Part shown: positions 24,648 through 37,600 of the stretch, piece by piece | Layout of the letters: each line of letters begins with the position of its first letter | How positions within the stretch are numbered: the stretch's first letter is position 1 | Origin: Haemonchus contortus | Taxonomy: Eukaryota > Nematoda > Chromadorea > Rhabditida > Trichostrongylidae | Direction of reading: 5' to 3' | Length of the DNA stretch: 64,000 nt | NCBI GenBank assembly: GCA_000469685.2 | Contig: LS997564.1 | Coordinates: 1,340,001 to 1,404,000 of the forward strand | Translations under genes and position numbers: made by a program | The notes under the pieces: model-generated | What the model was told of the DNA's origin: nothing | What the model saw: only the letters and a program-made list of their open reading frames with translations | Database searches by the model: none

Positions 24648-26125
24648 CCTCTATTTTCCCTGCTTTTGAGAAGTCTTATTTTTTCTCGAAATCGGCGAAT
24701 CCTTTCGCTTTCTTCGCTACCGATGAACTATTCCCAATCTGTACTTCCGCTTTTCGAATAAAAACGGGTACCTCAAACTTATCGTGAACTGTGCCTTTAA
24801 GTAGCATAAAAAGGCATTAAATGTTCCAGTTACTAGTCTGTTATGTCTTGATTATTCATTTAATCACCTGTTTGAAGGTGTCTACAGCGATATGTTTGCT
24901 AAAAACGTTTTCTATTGAATAGGAACATTGCTGATGACCGTGAAAAGTAGGAAATGCGAAAAAAAGTAAAGGGTGTGTTGAGTCATTTAGAGAATCACCC
25001 TCTTTTGGCAGTCGGATTATGGAAAACCTTAGGGGACATCTCGACCGTTGATAGTTTCAAGCGAATCTCTCTTCGAATTCTAAGGTCCCGAAAAAGAACA
25101 AAAGTGCCAGTTAGGAAAAAGCACTTTCCAGACAAAAGTTTTCAAAGATCATCAGAAACGTTGACACAACAGCTGGAATCTTGCATTCTTGAGTAGCTCC
25201 TATAGCAACCACGGGAACAAGCTCATTAAATATTCAAAAATTAGACTCGACAAATATAAATCTATTACAATTCTAAACAAAAAAGAGTACTATAGAAAAG
25301 CTTACATGTGTCGTTGTTGTTGTTCTCCATGGCTTAGAAAAGCAGCGACTGGTAAGCGAGGGGGTGAGAACAGGGGGTGGGCGGCGTTTCTCTACTGTAC
25401 TGTGTTGAGCAGTTTATAAACGTCTCGAACGGGTTCCCTGCTGTGGATACTGGCAGCGTACACGACCAAACGAACGTGTTCGACAAACGGACGGCAATCG
25501 TCTGTGTCAGTGGCGGCTCTGGAAATAGTGCAAACTGGGTGCAATATTTCAAGGATTGTTTACAATATCAATTCGAGTAATGCTACACTGTAACCGAGAC
25601 CTATTTAGAGTAACAGTACAACTTGCAAAAAGAGTTCGGTAGCAGTAGAGTGGATCCAACAGTAAGGATGCGCCATGAACTTGCGTGTTCTTCTACACTA
25701 CAGATGAGGCTCTCGAAATGGATGGGGGCCTAACATCACTCTACTTTGCCGGGCCTTTTATACCGGAAGAAGAAATATTTTTACACACTCAATACAGAAA
25801 CTGGAAACCAATACGGTGGTCAATCAAGTGGCACAAAGGCATGACACATCTGAAAAAAAGATAGAATGGAAAACGGCGAGGCTGGGCTGGTGCAGTCCTA
25901 AGCGTTGTCAAACTTGCATCGCGATATTATACATGGAGTACATTGTAGGGTAGATTTTGCTTATTTGAGGGAGGAGAGAGGGCTATATGGATGCCAAAGG
26001 GCAGAAGAAAGACACAGTAACCCCAACAGAATTATTGTGCTTAAGCTTTGGAAGACATAAGTTCTCTTGTAATTCTCTCCACCTCTTTCACCCTTTTCCC
26101 TTTTTCGAACTTGTTCAACATTAGA

Positions 26126-26178
26126 GGGGCGTGGGGGGTGGGGGAGGGGGAGGGGGAGGGAAGGAGGGAGATGAGGGG
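26126..26178 (+). repeat. G-rich tract with quadruplex potential
   Basis: Repeated runs of four to six G separated by single A, T or C (GGGGGAGGGGGAGGGGGAGGG core). This exceeds the four-run minimum for an intramolecular G-quadruplex on the plus strand. It makes the minus-strand reading frame through it P/L-rich and unreliable. Confidence 0.8.
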
Positions 26179-26869
26179 GAGGAAATGTTAGGGAAGAGGT
26201 AAGAGGGTCCAATTCGGTCGGGTCATGATTCAAGTAGGTCTTACTTACTGAAGCAGATTCGGAAGAGCGTCTCCTTTCCCGAACGCTATATCCTTGGCGG
26301 AGCCAGACTTGGAATACTAAGACTTCCTTTGATGCAAGTGCATCGCTCAAGCATTTGACAAATTTTCCCTTCTGAGATAGACATAGGCACCCGAAGGACG
26401 AGTGATGTCAGGGAAGGAATTCACACTTGCTTTTTTCTAGCCCATTTCTGTCACACTGCAATTTACCGTGGCCAGACTGTTCAACCAAGTTCCGACTTAT
26501 TGTCAGATAGAATGACCTTTGGGGAAAAAAGCGTGTCTTGAGTGTTTTGCACAGTACCGATGGTTACTTTTGGCACGAGGTTTTATATGCAATACCGTAT
26601 TGTCTAGAAATTGAGTTGGCGAAATATGACCATAGATGGCAGGATGTAAAGAAGTGTCGACTCAACGCTGTTCATGAAACATTCAAGACACGAAGATATA
26701 ATCATCGGTCCAGATTATCTAGAGTCAAGAGGTGCCGCCACCAAATCGATGTTTGGGAATCAAACCTTGAGTCGGGTCTCTCCTTCGCTCACTTTATCCC
26801 AAGTTTGATGAATTGCATCTCAGCATTGCTTAGGATAGCTGAAGTAAATGAAAACATCGATGCGTCCGC

Positions 26870-27003
26870 GTATGGCCTGGATGGAAGGGATGCTCTAGGC
26901 CTTACATATTCAAAAACACAAGTACGTAGGCTTCACGGAGGGATGGAAGGCTTAGTTGGCTTGGAGGAGTCGATCCCAGAACCATGTGAGTGCGTTAGTG
27001 AGT
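26870..27003 (-). repeat. SINE-like repeat, 5' half, reverse orientation
   Basis: Read on the minus strand it has CATGGTTCTGGGATCGACTC, then CCAAGCCAACTAAGCCTTCC and ATCCCTCC. These parallel the GGCTCGATTCTCAGG...AAGCCTTCCATCTCTC part of the copy at 58648. It overlaps the end of a 155-codon plus-strand frame, which argues that frame is not a gene. Confidence 0.5.
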
Positions 27004-27043
27004 GAGTACGGCAGTAACAATACACTATTCGGCCCTACACAAT

Positions 27044-27077
27044 GTCAGACCAAAGAATAAATTGGCTTTGGTCTGAC
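27044..27077. repeat. perfect 12-bp hairpin
   Basis: GTCAGACCAAAG (27044-27055) and CTTTGGTCTGAC (27066-27077) flank a 10-base loop. It has no T-run and no nearby gene, so there is no reason to call it a terminator. Confidence 0.7.
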
Positions 27078-28149
27078 CATAAGCATCACTCATAGATTTA
27101 TACGCACCTTCTAAATAGGCTATTTACGCTACACCATAGCAGAAAGACGAGAGATCGGATTGATTTCGCAGAACCTGTTTTGCAAAAGTTGGATTCGGAG
27201 CCTACGATTACAACGACACCACTACAACCAAAGAACGACTGGTAAAAAAAGAAGTAGCGAATGACAATTCGAGTGCAGTATTTCTCTTTTCTCTACAATT
27301 TAAGGCCCTTAGTATGAGGTTTTCGAATGAAAACGTGATACTGAGTATGGTGACCTGACTGTTTCGTTCAATGGTGATCAAAAGAAGTGATTTACCTGTT
27401 TGTTGACACTGCTAACTAATCGAACTAATCGAAGCTGTCAAAGTATCACGAGTTACACATAAATTTGATTTGTATTAGAAAAAGGTAGGTTACACTTTCG
27501 AGAGTTTTCGGCCTGAACAACAAAGAATTCAGGCACCAGCGCGCCCTGTGCGTTTTTTGGGTTCACCTCGAACATTGAAAGCATGACCTGTAGGAACAAA
27601 CAGTCAAGAAAGAAATCAAAAAACGTTCAGGAATTGAAAGAAGTTCGTCTCCTTGTGAAATGTTTTTGGGTCAAAACTGGGCGGGTTGATTGAGTGGGGT
27701 ATCTCTGAGTCTATTTGAGGTTCACTCTGCAGCACCGCCACTGCAAGGTTGTCAGACACGCCCACCTGTGGACGTTTTTGGCAGTGAACTAACTTCAACG
27801 CTGCGTGCAATCACATTGAGCTGGCATCGAAGAGTTTTCAAATCATTTTACTCGAAACAGACATCAGGAAAAAACTGTGTGAAGGAGGATTATCACGCTG
27901 GTAGGCTTCGATGATAAACGGGACGATAGCTGATGCTCAGAGAACACTCAACTTCTAGGGGGCCAGTCATTAGCACCGGTTTCGGCCGTTTCGGCTGTTT
28001 GTTTTTTGAGTAAATTTCGAAACCGGTTATTACACTATTGTCTGCTTATTATGTACTTCGTATTTTGTACTCATCTGCAGATCACGAACTATTGCGTTAT
28101 CTTAGGAGGTCTCTCTGAAGCCACGGCCAAGATGATACAATATCTATTC

Positions 28150-28184
28150 GGCTAACGTTTCAGCCAGTCTCCTTCGTCAGAGCC
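28150..28184 (-). ncRNA. hammerhead-ribozyme-like motif, left arm
   Basis: On the minus strand the same order appears: GGCT, CTGACGA (core CUGANGA), a weak helix II (AG/CT with a mismatched third pair), GAAA, ACGT, then AGCC. Conserved core bases are kept while helix II has drifted, so this copy is probably less active or dead. Confidence 0.3.
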
Positions 28185-28516
28185 TGGAATCCAAGAAACA
28201 TTTGGATTCATCCTGACCAAACAACGTTCATACCTCAGCTTAGTTCGAGTGTGGCTTATAATTGATAGCTAGGAGAGTACTGCAAGTCATAATAGGCGTC
28301 AGAGGCAGGGGTCGGGACACTCGGGCTCACCCACTGCGAATGGTTTAAATACGTAATTCAAAAAAGGAGAGTCAACGGTCTTCTTGTGACATCAAAGGTG
28401 GGTTACCTATTGTGATTTGCAATACTTTCCTAGCCATTTATAAGCCAGACTTAAACTATACTGAAGTCTGAACGTCGTTTGGTCTGGATGAGTCTCAAAT
28501 GTTTTTTTGGCTTCCA

Positions 28517-28551
28517 GGCTCTGAAGAAGGCATCTGGCCGAAACGTTAGCC
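28517..28551 (+). ncRNA. hammerhead-ribozyme-like motif, right arm
   Basis: Helix I is GGCT (28517-28520) with AGCC (28548-28551). CTGAAGA (28521-28527) fits the CUGANGA core. Helix II is GGC/GCC with loop ATCTG, followed by GAAA. Helix III would be the self-complementary ACGT, so it could close only as a short or dimeric stem, as in minimal hammerheads of Penelope-like elements. One extra A (28528) lies between the core and helix II, which is atypical. Activity is unproven. Confidence 0.4.
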
Positions 28552-31395
28552 GAATAGATATTGTATCATCTTGGCCGTGGCTTCAGAGAGACGTCCTAAG
28601 TTATCATCTATACTATGCCAAGATTTAATGGTAGTCGAACATGGTCGCTTTATTGCGTTATTTATTTGTTTATTTACTCGAATACACCTAAGGATATGCC
28701 ATATAACACAGAGGCAGAAACCCTGAGGCCATAGTCCTCTTCCTACTATCAAGGAAAGCAAGAAAGGCCGAAAAGAGGAAGAGGAAGAAGAAACATGAAG
28801 ACAAAACTCAGAGCTGAAAAGGAAGAACATACCACACTATAAGAAAGGGGATTGAAAGAGAAAAAAAGGGAGGAAAGGAGCATAAAGGACGCATAATGGA
28901 ACGCACTGAAACTTTTTTGTGCGCGCAGGAAGGCTCCCTCTTTTCCTGTGGAGGGAAAGGTCTCTTCGCGAGATCCTGGTCCTCTGGGCAAAAAGCGGAG
29001 AAAGGCAACAGTACTGGGGCTTCCCGATAACTTAACCGGATGAGCGAATTCGACGTAGTTTGAAATGGACTAATTACGGGGTGTCCTTGTAAGACATCAC
29101 AATAAACCAAGTTCAGGGGAGATTCTCCATGAGCGGCGATTTCTCGAACTCATAAATTAGAATCTCTGGTGTAACGTCCTAACATTAAAAGAACAGCTGC
29201 AAACTCCAAAATCCATGTAAACATTCCAAGTAAGGCTTCATGACTAGAGTAGGAACAGCTGCTGGAGCTTGCAGAGAGACGGAACGAGAAGAACAGCAAA
29301 GACTGGCACTGCTACATGTAGAGGAGTTTGAAACACAACAAGGGTATCCTATTTGAACGTCAGTGCCTTATGGGAACAGCCATACCCGAGGAGGTTTTTC
29401 GGATGGTTCAAGGTACAATATGATCATACGTGCACTGCTGAGAATTGCATGACTTGCTGGATTGGTAGAGTTCAAGATGGCGGACAGTTGTTAGATGAGT
29501 TACCAAGTTCAATGTTGAAATAACGATGAAATTCATACTGATAAAAAAGACAAACTGATGGTCATATTGGCAGAAGACGTGAAGACGTTTCGCAGGCGAA
29601 AAGCGGAAAAATCGAAAACATCAAAGAAACTAGCATGATTCTCAAAGCATTCTAGCATCATTTCCAACGATAAATTAAAAATCATAGCATGCGAATAGGA
29701 CAGGCTGACATAGAACTTGGGAAAAGCTTTGGGATCACTCTGACTTCGCTCCCAAAACGTGATCAGCCGCCCATTGTGGCATTGTGTGGCGTGGACTTTG
29801 GACGTAATGAACACTTCATGTATCACCCCTTAACTCTTATACTTAAACCTAAAAACTCACAGCTTAAGGACCTACCAAAACTCCATTTTGGTTAAGGTCA
29901 ACCTATCTCGTCCTTCGAATTATCGAACTGAACTGTAATCGACTGAGAAATCACAAGCATCCTTCGGCTTTTACAGGCTTCATAGCAGGCGAATTTGTTG
30001 GAACTTTAGTCGATGAGAGTCGTTCCCACTGGATCCTAATGGAGCTTAGTCCAGAACCCAAAGATATCACATCCGCACTCTTCAGGATCTCTCCCTTCGG
30101 ACAAGTATTTAATAGTTTAGAGAAGACTTTATTGTGGGACTGTAGAAAGTGGCTCTTCTTTTTCGAGCCTGGAGGAGGTGCATCCCTTGGACATGACTGA
30201 TCTACACCAAAGAATTCTATCTTTTTGGGCTTTCAACCCCACTACGACAGAATGCTGATCAAATAAGCTGCAAATTAGGCTATTCGAGAAACTTCGAAAC
30301 TTCAAAAGTGATTGAAATATTGGGAAAAAGTAGATCCAGCAAATTTTTTCAGAACAGAAAGTACTATGCTTGTATTTACATACCAAGGCTTCAGAAGACT
30401 AGAATCGAAGTCTCTACAGAGATACTATGGTGATTCGGAAGGGTGAAAGACGCAACCACAACTACCGGTCGCATCAGAAAGGTAAACGTTCGCAGTAAGG
30501 CCTGAACGAGACTGACTCAGCACAAAAACTACATTCGATTATACGTCGTCAAGTGTCTTGTTTTAATGTGGAACCATTGTTGCCTGGAGTTCCTGCAACT
30601 CTGGAATTCCCTAGTCAAAAGTAGAGACCTAAAGCCCAGGAATCGGTCTTTGCTATTCAAGGTACGCGAAGGTTTCATTGAAAGAACAAAGACGTGAGGA
30701 CACTCCACAGTGATAGGTGTTCTGAAGCCTATGATTAGACTGAAGGGCAAACTATCTCGTCGCCGATCTTTCTCAAATACAAACCGACAACCTGTCACAT
30801 CAGACCGAAGTTCTACCGTCCTCCGTCGTAAGGAGAGGTTTTTGTAGTTTTTTTACAGCATCACATGCACTCTAGGAGTCTTGTTTGCCATGACCGGCGC
30901 TTCTCTTCACAGTACTCTCTTCCAAAAGCACTAATCAAGGTTAAAGCCTGTCAGCCCTGAACTGAACGGAAAGATGAGGTGGAATTATGCTTCAGTTTCA
31001 TCCGTTGCTCTACATCTATACCTTCAGCGATACAAACCGATGCACTGCTATAAGAGAGCTCACACTAAAGACTATTTGAATGCAAACCATGCGCTGAAGA
31101 GTGCCTGCCTAGGACCACAAGGAACTTTCAAATCAGCACTAACTTGATAGGTAACTCAGGGAACTTCGAAAGAACAAAAAGAGGTACATGGTGAAGGATT
31201 CTTACATTCGCAGCCGAATTCTGAGGATAGTCGTGGCTTGCCATGACAAAATGATTAGTATCAAAGAATACTACGGGTGCAAAGTTCACTTTTCAGTGAA
31301 AGTTTATAGTCTGGGCGAATACAGACGAAGTCGCAGTCAAGCACTACATAAATATATACCTTGATCGGTATCGGTTGGTCTACATCATATAAGAA

Positions 31396-31664
31396 CAGTT
31401 GCGTTGGTGTAGAGGCAAAAGGCGCATTTTCACGCGCATGGCCCGAGGATTAAAACTCGGAACGAAATCTGCCAAGCCAACTGAAATCCAAGCATCCCAT
31501 TTCCCCGGTGGCAAATAATTGTTACCTTAAACTCATCTAGTAGGATAAAAGTACTGATTTTTACGTCGGTTGGCCACTGCACATCATTGCATAGGCCACT
31601 TACGCGTCCAAAACACCGCTGCGATTATGAATGTAAGTCGAATGCATTGATGCATCTCAAAAAC
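31396..31664 (+). repeat. SINE-like repeat, near full length
   Basis: The head GCGTTGGTGTAGAGGCAAAA resembles a tRNA A-box segment. The tail carries GGTTGGCCACTGCACATC, CATAGGCCACTTACGCGTCC, CACCGCTGCGATTATGAATG and the terminal GCATCTCA shared by all copies. Confidence 0.65.
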
Positions 31665-33060
31665 GGCATTGGTTCGGGTCGAAAGACATCAACTTTTCTC
31701 AGTGAATTCTTAGGTCTTTGGATGAATATCTCGGGGTAATTGTAAGACAAATAACAACATTGGCTCTTTGGTGGCGATGTGATTCACCCGGAACATCGAA
31801 ACATTGGAAGGAGATTCCATTTGACAACAGCGTATTGCAAAAAAACACAGAAAAACTTCTGCAAAAATTCCATTTATCTGGAGTAACAGAAGTGATGACT
31901 ATTCAATGATCGATCAAAGAACAGATGTTCTGCTAAATCAGCGAAACAACTTAAAGACCTATGCAAATTCAAAGAACTGGAGTGGGGAAGGAGTGCAAAT
32001 CGTTGTAGTGGATACTCCGTCCTCGGATTCCCTATCAAGGTCAGCAGATCGATCAGGGAGGTGGGCGAGATAGAATTCCCGAAACTCGTTCGTAGACCGG
32101 AACGGGGGCGGCGTACCCATGTATAAATATGGGATTCTCCCAGCAACGGCTAAAAGATGCAGAGCGATCATAAAGCAAATCCCACGATATAAAGAACAGG
32201 TTTTCCCGACTTTCTTTATAGCTAAGCTTGAAAACACCTTCGGCTTGTTCGGATGCACAGCGTCTGTAAGCTTATTGTTAGTTTACAGTTGTCATGATTC
32301 CACCTATAAACACCCCTAACCTGAGATATCGATTGGAAGGATCTATCATTAGGGATGGCACTGAAAAGGTGCTCCCGTACAGTTTAGAGGAGTCGAACTC
32401 GGTCTTACACCCGATTTTTCCAGATTTTCTGGCCGAACTTCGGCTCAGATTCTCCTGCCATGAATCACTACGACATCCTGCGGTAACAAAGTGTATACCG
32501 GGACGTCGAATTACAAGATTATGTTCACGCCAGGCCAATATGAGCCGTAAAAAGAAGATTTAATTCGGTTAATCGGTAAAAAAAAGAACAAATCCGCTGG
32601 TGTCGAACGGCACAACATGGTACGATCTGCTTCCGATCGGACTAAAAAGGATGGAGGGCAGCAAGAATGCGCACAGAAGTTCTCCAATAACTTGCAGGGT
32701 CATCAGTTGCTCTCACCATTGGGCTTATCTCTCCAAGCAAATGTAAGGCCATCACACGTCAAGCAACAAGTAACTGGGTAGGCAATGTCATAGCTCAAAC
32801 TCAAACGAAAGCCTGATATCTGAGAAAGCACCATCCTTAATAGGCACGCACCTACCCAGTTAAATGTGAATGCGACAATTAAAAATTTTCCTGGACGGTC
32901 GTGATCGCATTCGAGACCTTGTCACAACGATTCCTCCAAATTAATCTGCCACAAGTCGCCCAGATGGCATACTTAGCCTTGGTAGCATTTAGTCCACACA
33001 ACTGCTCACAGCTACTACAGCCATCCACTCTCCCTCAAAGATTTTTGTAAGTCATACATA

Positions 33061-33584
33061 CAGCAGCGCTCAAGTCTTCGGTGAAGTGATTCTTCAGCCG
33101 TACTTTTCAGTCGTAACTTCTTTCCTACTGGATCTAATCAAGCAAAATTTCTATATTTGGAGCGTGGATGTATTGTGAATATTTACCACTATTAACCTGC
33201 AGTCTGATCATGTTCCAGATATTCCAAAGAGCATCAACTCAAAAGCGACTGAAAATACAGATGATGGCCCTTCTAGAAACTCTTTCCTTTTTATTATGTC
33301 AAAAGTGTACGAACGGTAACGCAGACCACAAAGATGAGAAAAACGCGCATAAGGTGCGAAAAGTGCAGACGCCAACAACTTTAGTTTTAGCAAAATGTGC
33401 TCTACCACAACAAACACCTCACTCTACCTGTGGATATTGCAGCTTTGCAATGTAATAGGATTGGGTAGGGTGAAATATGCTCTAGTTAGACCTATCCAAA
33501 TTTCGTGTCATTCGGTCCACTAAGAAAAAAGTTGTGAACGAAAAAGCGTCAAAGCATTTCACCGAAGATTTTTGAGCGCTACTG
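33061..33584. mobile_element. TA-flanked MITE (Tc1/mariner-type ends), copy 1
   Basis: It starts CAGCAGCGCTCAAGTCTTCG and ends with the complement of CAGTAGCGCTCAAAAATC. TA lies on both sides (33059-33060 and 33585-33586). It is 524 bases long. It is closely similar along its whole length to 37631-38157. No transposase is encoded, so it depends on an element elsewhere for movement. Confidence 0.9.
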
Positions 33585-34680
33585 TAAATATCAAGAACAT
33601 GCAGACTGCCGAAAGTAGAATGTCAGAACAGTCTCAAAACTCTATCGTGGTAACTTGACCGATTTAATCACTGTTAAAGGTGAATAGTCATACAGTAATA
33701 AGTAATTTTTATGCAGAAGCACATAGTACTAGTAGGACTACGGTAGGATTTTGAAACGGTGTAATTATTATGCAGCAGTTTTGCTGAGTTGAGGAGCTAA
33801 CGCAAGAGAAACAAGAGCACAAACATAATGAAAGGTGCTTGACTCTTCCGAAATGCGCCATGTACTTGAATTCTTATTTTAAGTCGCAAGAGCTTTAGAA
33901 TGCTTCCAAGGCCTGAGCAATGACTTACTTGAACATAAAAACGTATTTCAATCCTTCCAACCTTATTCGATACTTACAGGATCTTCAGAGAAATGAAAAG
34001 TGCTACAGGATCGAACGGAATTCAGTGAGAATTCGATTCTCGGGCTATAAATCGGCTCTGGCACTTCTCATTAACTTTGTTACACCTGAACGCACGGGTA
34101 GACTCCTCCAATTGCTACCTCCAAAATCGTTTATTCAATCGAAAAATCGATGAGGCATTTGGTAGCGAATATTTGCAAAGACATTCATGAAACATTGTAA
34201 TTATGTCACTAAATAGCAGTTAACAGTCACGTATAACCAAATGTATGGCTTGCATGCATGGCCGTTTTCGAGAAAATGAATCCCAACACGATGTCATGAT
34301 CTTAGCCAATAGTTCAGGGCAATCCTGAAAGCAACCGACTAAAATATCAGGACGTCTAGTCGGCATTAATGGGAATTGGTTTTCGCATGCACCGTAAATG
34401 GATGATAGATAGAACTTTTGACGTTGATCGGTCCTGTCTTGGAATGGGCCACGCTTTCAACTTCCAATCATGCCACAGTGGCGTTTGAGTGCACGTTTGA
34501 TCTGTGCACAGCCGATGGGAAAATCAGTGCTTTCAGCTTCAAAGACAACGACTGCTGGCGATCTGCAGGCCTAGCAGGAACTGATCGAGATTTGCTCCCG
34601 AACCTCGTGATCTGGTAGCGGTGCATTTAGCCACTTCGATGACAGGATTGAATCCCGTTCCCAGATAGATTACTACCATA

Positions 34681-37600
34681 TCAGGGTTGAAGATGAAATA
34701 ACAGACTTAATAAAAGAACAAGACTATTGATTTGGAAATCAGTAAAGCTACTTTGGTCATTGGACATAACAAGGAAGCATTCAAACATCAACGACATTCT
34801 ATAATTTACAAGGCGTGGCACATCCCGGAAGGTTCGACAATTCCCCGGACATTTCAACACCTCCTTGAAGAAGTCCAAAAGCCGTTACTTACCTCGGGAA
34901 TAGGCATTCTGTATTCCGTTTCAAGTATGGCCTGCTTAACAGCACTTGGTGACATTCCAGGATATGGCTCAATTCCATCATTGTACACCTCCCACATCAA
35001 CACACCTTAACATCATCATATGAAATGGATACGGTAAGATTCCCTTTAAGACCTACTTACCGAAAGACCACACATCAGATTTGAGACTGTATTGACCATC
35101 CTTAAGCACCTCAGGTGCTTGCCATTTCACGGCAATTTGCATGGTTGGTTTATTGGAAGGTTCATCTAGATTTTCGCAGAAGGATAAGCCGGATATTTTC
35201 ACTTGCTGAAATATTTTGCAAAATATTTTGAAGTGGGTTTCTGGATCACAGGCAATTACCAAAGAATCGGTGAGTTTGCAGTTTCGAGCCGCAATATCGC
35301 GATGAATACAGTTCGACTGAGCCAGATAGGATAGACCAGCTGCTGCTTCACACACGAAACGTCTCTTTTCCTTCAGAGGTACATGCCCAGCATTCCGTTG
35401 CAGATAGGTGATTAGAGACACTGAAAAGGGTATGCTGTCACTGAACATCTTAACATTTTCATATCAGCGATTGACAAAAGAAATCCATCAGTACTGGTTG
35501 GATGCTGGGCCAGGATGTGCCGTAAGGATCCCTAGCCGAAATAAGGCATACATGCAGCCACCTGCCCTCAGTGAGGTGGCATTGGCGCATTCTGACACCC
35601 ACCCTATGCTAACGAGAAACGGTCCCGCATCACTCGAAAAGCGTCGAACTCCCTAACTATCTGAAAACTGACAAACTTACATGAAAAGTACTCCATAACG
35701 AGAATGATAGGGCTGTAATGCAATGCGATCCCGTAGGTTTCGCCAACATTCTCATGACGAAGGGAACGTAGCAGACGTGCTTCCCTCATCAGTTGACTTC
35801 GAGCTTCTCGAGTACACTGAATTCATTTATCTACTAATTCGAAAGGATGGTAGGCATTCGAGGCACGGCTAGCCAACCACCATTAACCTACCGATTTCCC
35901 TATTGTCTTCAGAAATGCTGGACGAGTGATGTTATTCTGAATAAGCTCTCCCACGAACTCCTCAACGCTGTGATGTTTGCCCACGCTCTGAACGAGTTAA
36001 GGTGGCTACCAACACGCTATTTCAACGGATTTCCTATTTCTATTATATTTCTACACATCGGTCGGTCCTCTTACCAAGAACATTCGGGTTCTGAGGAAAG
36101 AGTGACGTAGGGAGAAAAGAGACCGTTATAAATGGATCCTTTCTCACTATCGTTCCGCTAGCCTTCCCCTGAAACTTAAACGTTCGTGGAAGAGGACCGG
36201 AATTTTCTGATTAGAGGCCTACACAAAAACAACGGTAAGCGGTAACTAGAACGGGAGTCATTACCTCTTTAATCACTATATCTTCATGGTTCAACATCCA
36301 GTCTTGTCTTGGAATCGGTCGTCTCAATATTGCTTGGGAAGCTTTCGATAACGGTTCACCACCCTGTCTGAAACTAAGTCAATCAAGACCACTGCTATAT
36401 CAAGGAGTTCAATCCGTTTGTAGAATCTTTTTTTTTTCAAGTAGAGAACTCACAAATGTTTTTGTATCAACTCCTCAACGGTCCTGGCATGAACTCCCTC
36501 AATGTAAAAATCACCTTGTGGTGATTGGTTGATTACGAAGTGTTTCACAACGTCACCACATCGAACGGATATCGCCGCTATTAGCAACCCTGAATGACTC
36601 CATAAGTGTCATTCAAACAAACAATTATGGTTGAAAATATTGAGAACGGATGGCGATACTTCTACACGGATTCCCACCGGTTCCCAGTGGTCAAACTGCA
36701 CCGGAAAACAGGGAACACTGGGAAGTCGAACATTCTTCTTTATAGCACGCGTCTGCGCGCCATAGGGACGAATTTTCGGTCCACACCTACTGAGGACGGA
36801 GCACTTCCATTAATCTAACCCGAGACAACTAGACTAACTCAAACTTTTAACTTTTAAATAGTAATCATCTACCACTTACCATCACTTATTAATTCTTTTC
36901 TCAAAATAAAGTCACCATCTCTTTCGAGAAGATCAGGAATGTCTTCGCTAAAAAAGATTTTGCATACAGCAGTTGTTTAGACTTTTAACAAGCAAACGTT
37001 AACATAAGCGTTTTGATAGGGGTGCGACCAATAATGGATGAAAATATGCCACTGAAAGGCGTAGTATCGATCAATGGCTCCAAGAATGATAATGCTATCG
37101 GGAGGGTTACAAAAAAACCTCCGCCTTACAAATTAATCTGCAGCAATGAGCTGTGATAGTATTAGCTGGTAAAGCTTCGGGAAACTACATCTTTTCCTGG
37201 GCCACTATATCAGCCCTCAAGCTGAGCTCGAGTTGGTGAAAGTGTGAAAAGGAACGACGAGTATAAACATAGCAGAACAACTGCAGGTCAACGAATTGGT
37301 TCACTAGTACTCGAAAAAATGGATCACGATTCAGAAAACGCGTTTTTGCTCGTAACCTCGTCGCCTTGTGCCATAGTTAAGCGCATCTCTTGACTAGTAT
37401 GAACCGCTACACAGTGCGAACAGAAGAAAAAATGAAACACTCATTATCCTTTCATGGCCACAGTATTGTCAAGCAGTTGTAGACGTTTGAAAGCTGACGG
37501 GCGATACTACTGCAACGAGGTTTATCCGACTGTTCCTATACTTACTCAACACTCACCCCACAACTTCCGCAACTGCCCGTCATGCACATGGAAAGTGAGT

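Larger units (their letters stand above)
28098..28612. repeat. long inverted repeat (foldback element)
   Basis: Left arm about 28098-28305 and right arm about 28412-28612 are reverse complements with scattered differences and a centre of about 100 bases. Both contain AAGCCACGGCCAAGATGATA, AATATCTATTCGGCTAACGT and the GAGCCTGGAA block. Inverted long terminal copies with a hammerhead-like core recall Penelope-like retroelement ends, but no reverse-transcriptase frame was seen nearby. A palindromic MITE is the alternative. Confidence 0.75.
24700..34600. other. 10 kb without recognisable host genes
   Basis: No frame here shows family similarity together with splice consensus. Contents I can support are: a G-rich tract (26126-26178), a SINE-like copy on the minus strand (about 26870-27003), a hairpin (27044-27077), the long inverted repeat with ribozyme-like motifs (28098-28612), a SINE-like copy (31396-31664) and a TA-flanked MITE (33061-33584). 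The rest appears to be ordinary intergenic sequence. Confidence 0.5.

Noticed and set aside
25961..26350. 129-codon P/L-rich minus-strand frame
   Set aside because: Its proline run is the translated G-rich tract; no other support.
26538..27005. 155-codon plus-strand frame starting MSVLHSTDGYF
   Set aside because: Its last third runs through a reverse SINE-like copy, there is no splice context, and no family resemblance.
32294..32563. Overlapping 89- and 86-codon frames on opposite strands
   Set aside because: Neither shows splice signals or family similarity, and the overlap suggests a chance stop-poor stretch.
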